From Halanaerobiales bacterium (GTDB taxonomy: Bacteria; Bacillota_F; Halanaerobiia; Halanaerobiales; DTU029), in contig JADQBV010000326.1 of assembly GCA_016278415.1 (NCBI GenBank), positions 1-5,035 on the forward strand: DNA of 5,035 nt. The letters run 5' to 3'. Below, piece after piece: positions 1 to 4,279 of this stretch. The translations under genes were made by a program, and so were the position numbers. Positions within the stretch are counted from its first letter, which is position 1, and every line of letters begins with the position of its first letter. The notes under the pieces were generated by a model that was given only the letters and a program-made list of their open reading frames with translations, was not told the DNA's origin and made no database searches.

Positions 1-63
1 GGCGGGTTTAGACTACCTTCCTTTCTAAAATGGTTAAACATTTTTAGTAAAAAGAACAAATAA
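1..63 (+). CDS. Possible C-terminal tail of an unidentified protein (partial)
   Basis: Frame 1 is open from the first base for 20 codons and ends in TAA at 61-63. The translated tail (GGFRLPSFLKWLNIF, then a Lys/Asn-rich end) looks like a basic protein C-terminus, but it is too short to assign a family. The strong bidirectional terminator at 120-157, between this tail and the convergent dinB gene, fits a + strand gene ending here. A second frame (bases 2-28) also reads to a stop, so the choice of frame is uncertain. A chance open stretch of 20 codons is quite possible. Confidence 0.3.
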   Translation, partial: GGFRLPSFLKWLNIFSKKNK

Positions 64-119
64 AGGCTTTCTACCACTCCATAATAAAATATAAATAATT
101 AAAATATACCAACAAAAAG

Positions 120-157
120 AAAAAAAGGCTTAATTCATTTAGGAATTAAGCCTTTTT
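120..157. terminator. Strong bidirectional intrinsic terminator
   Basis: The arms AAGGCTTAATTC (125-136) and GAATTAAGCCTT (143-154) pair perfectly around the six-base loop ATTTAG. They can be extended by A:T pairs to 122-157. A run of seven A (120-126) gives a U-tract on the minus strand, and TTTTT (153-157) gives one on the plus strand. It lies about 120 bases past the dinB stop, so it can end dinB transcripts and those of any convergent + strand gene from the left. Confidence 0.9.
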
Positions 158-276
158 AAATATTTATCTATTTATTAAAACCCTAATACTATAATATCCC
201 CTATAATAGCTAATAGTTAATATAACGAAAAATCTTATAAATATATTTAAAATTTAATTTAAACCCATAATACCAA
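158..276. other. AT-rich intergenic stretch, nothing recognised
   Basis: This is the 3' untranslated stretch between the dinB stop codon and the terminator at 120-157. It is very AT-rich and has the short repeated word CTATAAT twice (near 189-209). I see no gene, RNA structure or convincing promoter tied to a gene. Confidence 0.5.
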
Positions 277-1434
277 TTAGTCTAAATTTCTTGCCCTCTT
301 TACAATATCGTTACCAAATTTATCTTTTAATCCATCTATTGTCTTACTCAGTTTATCTTCTTTAATCTTGTCATTAAATAAAGATAGTTGTTTTGGACTT
401 TCTTTAGAAATATTACTAACACCTATACCCAATAACCTAATTGGTTTTCTTAATAGATTCTCTTTTTCTAACATTCGTATACCAGTTTTATATATTTCAT
501 CTGTATCGTTAGTTGCAGAAAATATTGTTAACCTTCTAGTATATGTAGTAAAATCACCATAACGAACCTTGATAAATATTGTGTTTCCATCAAAACCATG
601 TTGACGAAGTCGCCGGGAAACTTTAGCTGACATTCTAAGCAAGCAGGATAATATTTGATTCCTGTCATTTATGTCCTCTTGAAAAGTTTCTTCATGACTA
701 ATAGACTTTATATCACTGCCTACCTCAACCATCCTATTATCAATTCCCCTTGATAAATAATATAACTGAGTTCCCATTTTTCCAAAAGTGACTTCAAGCT
801 CATTGAGGGATAGTTCCTTTAAATCGCGTATTTTATATATACCCCTTTTATTTAATATCTCCTCTGTCTTCTCGCCAACACCCCATATTTTACCAACAGA
901 TAGAGGGGCAAGTATCTCATCAACAGTATCTTTATTAATTATAAAAAAACCATCCGGTTTATCCATACCAGAGGCTAACTTTGCTAAAAATTTATTATAT
1001 GCAAGGCCAACTGATGCTGTTAAACCAAGTTTTTCTTGTATATCTTTTTTGATTTTCTTACCTATCTCTATAGAATTGCCAAAAAGACGATGACAACCAG
1101 TTATGTCAAGAAAAGCCTCATCAATTGAAATACCTTCTACAAGAGGAGTGTAATCATGGAATATATCAAAAATTTTTCTAGAAATTTCATTATATCTTTG
1201 ATGACGTCCAGTCAAATAAATACCATTTGGGCAAAGCCTTTTAGCTTCAACAATAGGCATAGCAGAATGTACACCATATTTTCTTGCTTCATATGAGGCA
1301 GTAGAAACTACACCTCTATTACTAAGTTCTACACCACCTATTATTACAGCCTTACCTTTTAATTCAGGATTATCCAATTGTTCTACTGCAGCAAAAAAAG
1401 CATCCATATCTATATGCATTATTTCCAGTGCCAT
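277..1434 (-). CDS. dinB: DNA polymerase IV (Y-family translesion polymerase)
   Basis: This 385-residue protein has the usual length and layout of bacterial Pol IV, the error-prone polymerase that extends past DNA lesions. The palm begins with HIDMDAFF (Asp9 and Asp11, with Phe14 at the steric-gate position that excludes ribonucleotides). SIDEAFLD supplies the catalytic Asp105/Glu106. YEARKYGV and the ASVG..YNKFLAKLAS stretch are also family hallmarks. A helix-hairpin-helix-like segment (IWGVGEKTEEILNKRGI, about 183-199) and the little-finger domain follow. Near the C-terminus QLSLF (349-353) is a canonical sliding-clamp binding motif. I chose ATG 1434 because AAAAGGAG at 1443-1450 lies 8 bases upstream; ATG 1440 is only 2 bases from it, and the longer frame from 1479 has no such site. 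The gene follows ddl after 48 bases, but a terminator lies between them. No LexA box is visible. The protein looks intact. Confidence 0.96.
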   Translation of the reverse strand: MALEIMHIDMDAFFAAVEQLDNPELKGKAVIIGGVELSNRGVVSTASYEARKYGVHSAMPIVEAKRLCPNGIYLTGRHQRYNEISRKIFDIFHDYTPLVEGISIDEAFLDITGCHRLFGNSIEIGKKIKKDIQEKLGLTASVGLAYNKFLAKLASGMDKPDGFFIINKDTVDEILAPLSVGKIWGVGEKTEEILNKRGIYKIRDLKELSLNELEVTFGKMGTQLYYLSRGIDNRMVEVGSDIKSISHEETFQEDINDRNQILSCLLRMSAKVSRRLRQHGFDGNTIFIKVRYGDFTTYTRRLTIFSATNDTDEIYKTGIRMLEKENLLRKPIRLLGIGVSNISKESPKQLSLFNDKIKEDKLSKTIDGLKDKFGNDIVKRARNLD

Positions 1435-1442
1435 AGACATAA

Positions 1443-1450
1443 CTCCTTTT
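1443..1450 (-). promoter_or_regulatory. dinB ribosome-binding site
   Basis: AAAAGGAG on the minus strand lies 8 bases from ATG 1434 and 2 bases from ATG 1440. The spacing decides the start in favour of MALEIMHIDMD. Confidence 0.8.
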
Positions 1451-1468
1451 AAAATGTAATTTATTAAG

Positions 1469-1496
1469 AAAAAAGGCAACCACTATAATGATTGCC
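1469..1496 (-). terminator. Intrinsic terminator overlapping the ddl stop codon
   Basis: On the minus strand GGCAATCA and TGGTTGCC form an 8-bp stem (one T:G wobble) around the loop TTATAG, followed directly by TTTTTT. The left arm is made from the last ddl codons (Gln, Ser), and the ddl stop TAG lies at the loop/right-arm border. It should end most ddl transcripts before dinB, so dinB would depend on read-through or its own weak promoter. Confidence 0.8.
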
Positions 1497-2523
1497 ACTC
1501 TAAAGCAAGGTTTATAAGTTTATCTATTAAAACAGGGTATTTAATACCTGTAGCTTCCCACATTTTAGAATACATACTATAGCGAGTAAATCCTGGTATA
1601 GTATTAATTTCATTTACCAGTACCTTATGATTATCAGAAATAAAGAAATCTACCCGTGCAAAACCTCTACCATCAATAGCCTTAAACGATCTAACTGCAA
1701 TACTACGTATCTGTTCTATTAAGTCATCATTTAATTTGGCCGGTATTATTAATTCAGTAGAATCATCTTCGTATTTTGCATTGTAATCATAAAACTCATG
1801 AGTTGCTTTAATTTCTCCAGGTAACGATGCCTTGATTTCAATATTACCGAATACTGAACATTCTACTTCACGACCTGGTATAAATTCTTCTATTACTGCT
1901 TTATGATCATATTTAAAGGCCTCTTGAAGTGCTTCATACAATTTATCAGGATCACTTACTTTTGAAATACCAATACTAGAGCCCATATTAGCAGGCTTTA
2001 TAAAGCACGGCCAAGATATTTCTTCTTCAATTTCTCTTTTTAATTTCTCGAAATTTTTATCAATATCATACTTATAAACAATTTTATACTTTCCCTGTGG
2101 TATCTTATGATAAGAAAATAAATTCTTCATAATTGCTTTATCCATACCTGCAGCTGAACTTAATACACCTGCTCCTACATAAGGCAAATCTAACATTTCT
2201 AGCATACCCTGCAAGCGACCGTCTTCACCATATGGACCATGTAAGACGGGAAAAACCAAATCCAACCTCTCTTGTAAAAAGTACTTTAAAGTCATAGATA
2301 CAGATTCTTCTTGCTTACTAGTAACTTCAGTAATAGCTTCATCTTTTAAAATCTTTAAAGACTTAACTTTATCAATCCAATAACCTTTTTTTGAAATTGC
2401 TAATGGGATTATATGATATTTGTTTTTGTCTGCCATAGTATAGACAGATCTTGCAGACATAATCGAAACCTCATGTTCTTGAGAACGCCCACCATATAAT
2501 AGACCAACCCTAAGTTTACTCAT
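1483..2523 (-). CDS. ddl: D-alanine--D-alanine ligase
   Basis: This cytoplasmic ATP-grasp enzyme joins two D-alanines using ATP, giving the dipeptide that MurF adds to the peptidoglycan precursor. At 346 residues it is full length. In order: VGLLYGGRSQEHEVS (Glu16 of the substrate triad); HGPYGEDGRLQGMLE; AGMDK (Lys129, nucleotide binding); FIKPANMGSSIG (Lys176 and the glycine/serine loop); EEFIPGREVE; the omega-loop AKY (Tyr251); and RVDFF...VNEINTIPGFT with metal ligands Asp292, Glu305 and Asn307. The Lys-Tyr in the omega-loop is typical of D-Ala-D-Ala enzymes rather than vancomycin-resistance D-Ala-D-Lac ligases. ATG 2523 is preferred: AAAGGGG stands 8 bases before it and the protein then begins at the conserved first strand. 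An upstream in-frame ATG (2562) has a weaker GGAG 8 bases before it and would add 13 non-family residues. The gene ends inside a terminator hairpin. Confidence 0.96.
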   Translation of the reverse strand: MSKLRVGLLYGGRSQEHEVSIMSARSVYTMADKNKYHIIPLAISKKGYWIDKVKSLKILKDEAITEVTSKQEESVSMTLKYFLQERLDLVFPVLHGPYGEDGRLQGMLEMLDLPYVGAGVLSSAAGMDKAIMKNLFSYHKIPQGKYKIVYKYDIDKNFEKLKREIEEEISWPCFIKPANMGSSIGISKVSDPDKLYEALQEAFKYDHKAVIEEFIPGREVECSVFGNIEIKASLPGEIKATHEFYDYNAKYEDDSTELIIPAKLNDDLIEQIRSIAVRSFKAIDGRGFARVDFFISDNHKVLVNEINTIPGFTRYSMYSKMWEATGIKYPVLIDKLINLALEWQSL

Positions 2524-2531
2524 ATAGCAAA

Positions 2532-2538
2532 CCCCTTT
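2532..2538 (-). promoter_or_regulatory. ddl ribosome-binding site
   Basis: AAAGGGG on the minus strand, 8 bases from ATG 2523, supports the MSKLRVGLLYGG start over the in-frame ATG at 2562. Confidence 0.7.
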
Positions 2539-2659
2539 CTGTCCCTTCATTTGTATCCGCATTACTAAGACTCCAAGTCAGCCTATAGACTTCTTTTAGA
2601 GCCATTAAAAGTATCAGAACCAGCCAACAATTATAAAAATTTATATATACACTCTTCTC

Positions 2660-2687
2660 ATTATATATATCTACGAATAAAGGGCAA
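2660..2687 (-). promoter_or_regulatory. Candidate promoter for ddl
   Basis: On the minus strand TTGCCC (2687-2682, 4 of 6 to the -35 consensus), a 16-base spacer and a perfect TATAAT (2665-2660) lie just after the trpS stop. Transcription would start near 2653, leaving a leader of about 130 bases before ddl. A second TATAAT at 2635-2630 has no matching -35. No convincing trpS terminator is visible, so read-through from trpS is also possible. Confidence 0.45.
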
Positions 2688-2695
2688 AAAATATT

Positions 2696-3694
2696 CTAGA
2701 AATAATCAAGATTCATGGCTTCTCTTACCTCTTGCATTGTTGCTTTTGCAATTTTACGAGCCTTTTTGGTACCGTTAATTAAAATTTCATCAACTAATTT
2801 TGGATTGTTATCATATTTAGAACGTCTTTCTCTCATAGGATCTAGCAATGCATTTATCTTATTAGCAAGGTTTTTCTTGCATGCTACACAACCAATAGTT
2901 CCAGCTTTACATGACTCCTCGATTTCTGGTACTTCCTCCTGATTAAAAGCCTTATGGTATTCAAAAACTGTACATACTTCAGGGTGACCTGGGTCATCTT
3001 TACGTATCCTAGCAGGATCAGTTTTTGCCTGTCTTATGCGCTGACTAACTTGATCTGCCGTATCAGAAAGGAAAATAGCATTATCTAAACTCTTACTCAT
3101 CTTATTTTCTCCGTCAATCCCAACTAAACGAGGAAAATCACCTACGAGAGCCTCTGGCTCTGGAAAAACCTCTGCATACATTTGATTAAACTTTCTGGCG
3201 ATTTTCCTAGTTTGTTCTACATGTGGTAACTGATCACTACCTACAGGAACAAGATTTGCTTTACAAAATGTAATATCAGCAGCCTGACTAACAGGATATC
3301 CAAGAAAACCGTAAGTCATATCATCATATCCATATTGAGCAGATTCTGACTTAATTGTTGGGTTATGTTTCAGTTGGTTAACAGTAACAATCATAGAAAA
3401 ATAAACTGTTAATTCCGCAATTTCCGGTATTAATGACTGTACTAATATAGTGGTGATTTCAGGATCAATTCCTGCCGCCAAATAATCTTTAGCCACCTGG
3501 CGTACATCATTAGAAAGTTTTTCCGGCTTTTCAAAGTTTGTAGTAAGGGCCTGTACATCTGCTATAATTAAAAAAGTGTCATACTCATGTTGCAACTTCA
3601 CTCTATTTTTTAAAGTACCAACGTAATGACCTAAATGCAATTTTCCAGTAGGTCTATCACCTGTTAAAATCCTTTTTTGACTTTTCCCTGACAT
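2696..3694 (-). CDS. trpS: Tryptophanyl-tRNA synthetase, iron-sulfur type
   Basis: This class I synthetase charges tRNA-Trp with tryptophan in two ATP-dependent steps. The 332-residue protein shows the HIGH signature as HLGH (20-23, in GKLHLGHYVG), the tryptophan-pocket region with YGFLGYPVSQAADI, and the KMSKS loop (198-202, after DGEN). Beyond the catalytic fold it has Cys241, Cys262, Cys269 and Cys272, spaced C-x20-C-x6-C-x2-C. This resembles the [4Fe-4S] cluster motif described for Thermotoga maritima TrpRS, which from memory has x22 in the first gap. I chose ATG 3694 because GAGGAAGG (3711-3704) is 9 bases upstream; the TTG at 3703 abuts that site directly and cannot be used. The gene is divergent from perR with its own promoter. 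Its leader is only about 28 bases, so it has no T-box or Trp attenuator. Confidence 0.96.
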   Translation of the reverse strand: MSGKSQKRILTGDRPTGKLHLGHYVGTLKNRVKLQHEYDTFLIIADVQALTTNFEKPEKLSNDVRQVAKDYLAAGIDPEITTILVQSLIPEIAELTVYFSMIVTVNQLKHNPTIKSESAQYGYDDMTYGFLGYPVSQAADITFCKANLVPVGSDQLPHVEQTRKIARKFNQMYAEVFPEPEALVGDFPRLVGIDGENKMSKSLDNAIFLSDTADQVSQRIRQAKTDPARIRKDDPGHPEVCTVFEYHKAFNQEEVPEIEESCKAGTIGCVACKKNLANKINALLDPMRERRSKYDNNPKLVDEILINGTKKARKIAKATMQEVREAMNLDYF

Positions 3695-3703
3695 AATTAC
3701 CAA

Positions 3704-3711
3704 CCTTCCTC
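3704..3711 (-). promoter_or_regulatory. trpS ribosome-binding site
   Basis: GAGGAAGG on the minus strand is 9 bases from ATG 3694. It touches the in-frame TTG at 3703, which rules out that longer start. Confidence 0.85.
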
Positions 3712-3729
3712 ATCTTAAAATTTTAATTT

Positions 3730-3758
3730 ATGATATCAAAAATTAATTAATACGTCAA
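3730..3758 (-). promoter_or_regulatory. trpS promoter
   Basis: On the minus strand TTGACG (3758-3753), a 17-base spacer and TATCAT (3735-3730) each match the consensus at 5 of 6 positions. The predicted start near 3723 gives a leader of about 28 bases. The -35 faces away from the perR -35 with 15 bases between them. The two TTGAC words create the inverted repeat GTCAAGA (3754-3760) / TCTTGAC (3772-3778). Confidence 0.75.
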
Positions 3759-3773
3759 GAATTAGAAAAACTC

Positions 3774-3802
3774 TTGACATTATATTAAATAATTGTTAGA
3801 CT
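3774..3802 (+). promoter_or_regulatory. perR promoter
   Basis: A perfect TTGACA (3774-3779), a 17-base spacer and TAGACT (3797-3802, 4 of 6 to TATAAT) place the perR transcription start near 3809, giving a leader of about 35 bases. The -10 is imperfect, which would suit a regulated promoter. Confidence 0.7.
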
Positions 3803-3804
3803 AA

Positions 3805-3824
3805 TAATAGTAATAACTATTACT
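3805..3824. promoter_or_regulatory. Candidate operator: two overlapping inverted repeats at the perR start site
   Basis: TAATAGT (3805-3811) pairs with ACTATTA (3816-3822), and AGTAATA (3809-3815) pairs with TATTACT (3818-3824). The two dyads are perfect, overlap, and cover about -4 to +16 of the predicted perR transcript, a usual place for an autoregulatory operator. The arms are AT-rich like Fur/PerR sites, but the spacing (7-4-7 and 7-2-7) is not the canonical 7-1-7 Per box. Binding by PerR is therefore inference; an RNA hairpin in the leader is an alternative. Confidence 0.45.
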
Positions 3825-3825
3825 T

Positions 3826-3843
3826 AGAAAGGAGCCCCCTCCC
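3826..3843 (+). promoter_or_regulatory. perR ribosome-binding site with C-rich spacer
   Basis: AGAAAGGAG (3826-3834) lies 9 bases from ATG 3844. The spacer is CCCCCTCCC, very unlike the AT-rich surroundings. Its CTCC (3839-3842) can pair with the GGAG (3831-3834) of the site itself. Confidence 0.8.
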
Positions 3844-4239
3844 ATGCAAAAGAAAAAACACAGAATGACTAAACAACGCAAAGTAATTCTCGAGGTTCTT
3901 CGAGACACCACAACCCATCCAACGGCTGATTGGATATATGAACAAGTACGTAAAGAAATATCCAATATAAGTTTGGGAACAGTCTATAGAAATCTTAAAC
4001 TCCTCGCTGAAATGGGCGAAATAAGTATTCTGGATTATGGCAGTTCCTATAGTAGATTTGATGGTAATCCAAAAAACCATTATCATTTTACTTGTACTGA
4101 ATGTGACAGTGTTTTTGATGTAGAAATACCAATGGATCAAATTATAGACAATGAGATATCCAATAGAACTCCATTTTTAGTTGAAAGTCATAGAATGGAA
4201 TTCTACGGAAAATGCTCAGACTGCCAAGATAAAATGTAA
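3844..4239 (+). CDS. perR: Fur-family repressor, PerR-type peroxide sensor
   Basis: This 131-residue Fur-family regulator is slightly shorter at the N-terminus than Bacillus PerR. The N-terminal winged helix includes MTKQRKVILEVL, HPTADWIY and the recognition helix SLGTVYRNLKLL. The C-terminal part is the metal-binding dimerisation domain. The PerR regulatory-site ligands are all present: His25, Asp73 (SRFD), His79, His81 (HYH) and Asp92. Asp rather than Glu at the last position is associated with peroxide sensing by Fe-catalysed histidine oxidation in B. subtilis PerR. Cys84/Cys87 and Cys124/Cys127 make the structural zinc site. Such proteins normally repress peroxide defence and metal-handling genes and often themselves. 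The gene has its own promoter, a possible operator over the start site and its own terminator. It faces trpS divergently and the TrmO-RNase HI gene convergently. Fur-family membership is certain; the PerR subtype rests on the ligand set. Confidence 0.92.
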   Translation: MQKKKHRMTKQRKVILEVLRDTTTHPTADWIYEQVRKEISNISLGTVYRNLKLLAEMGEISILDYGSSYSRFDGNPKNHYHFTCTECDSVFDVEIPMDQIIDNEISNRTPFLVESHRMEFYGKCSDCQDKM

Positions 4240-4253
4240 ATATCACTATTTAT

Positions 4254-4279
4254 ACCCGCAGTAATGCGGGTTTTTTTTT
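4254..4279 (+). terminator. perR intrinsic terminator
   Basis: ACCCGCA (4254-4260) and TGCGGGT (4265-4271) form a perfect 7-bp stem around GTAA, followed by nine T (4271-4279). It lies 15 bases after the perR stop. The end of the T-run overlaps the stop codon of the convergent gene (4278-4280). The minus-strand side has no U-tract, so it works for perR only. Confidence 0.9.

Noticed and set aside
368..1093. Plus-strand open frames of 64 and 101 codons (368-562, 788-1093)
   Set aside because: They lie wholly opposite dinB, and their peptides look like antisense translations with no recognisable motif.
1435..1474. LexA box or strong promoter for dinB
   Set aside because: I found no GAAC-N4-GTTC type dyad. 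The best pair (TTGCCT and TACATT, 15-base spacing) is too weak to annotate.
1435..1479. Longer dinB start at 1479
   Set aside because: It adds 15 residues encoded by the ddl terminator T-run and the dinB leader and has no ribosome-binding site; the family N-terminus begins at ATG 1434.
2524..2562. Longer ddl start at 2562
   Set aside because: It has a GGAG 8 bases upstream so it is not impossible, but the extra 13 residues do not resemble the family and ATG 2523 has the better site.
2642..2669. AT-only hairpin (TATATATA arms) as trpS terminator
   Set aside because: The stem has no G:C pairs and is not followed by a clean U-tract; the same bases hold the TATAAT of the candidate ddl promoter.
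2715..2942. Plus-strand open frame of 75 codons
   Set aside because: It is antisense to the conserved trpS C-terminal region and has no independent support.
3701..3703. TTG as trpS start codon (three residues longer)
   Set aside because: It directly abuts the GAGGAAGG ribosome-binding site with no spacing; ATG 3694 has 9 bases.
3820..4140. Minus-strand open frame of 106 codons
   Set aside because: It is antisense to perR, which has clear family motifs, a promoter, a ribosome-binding site and a terminator.
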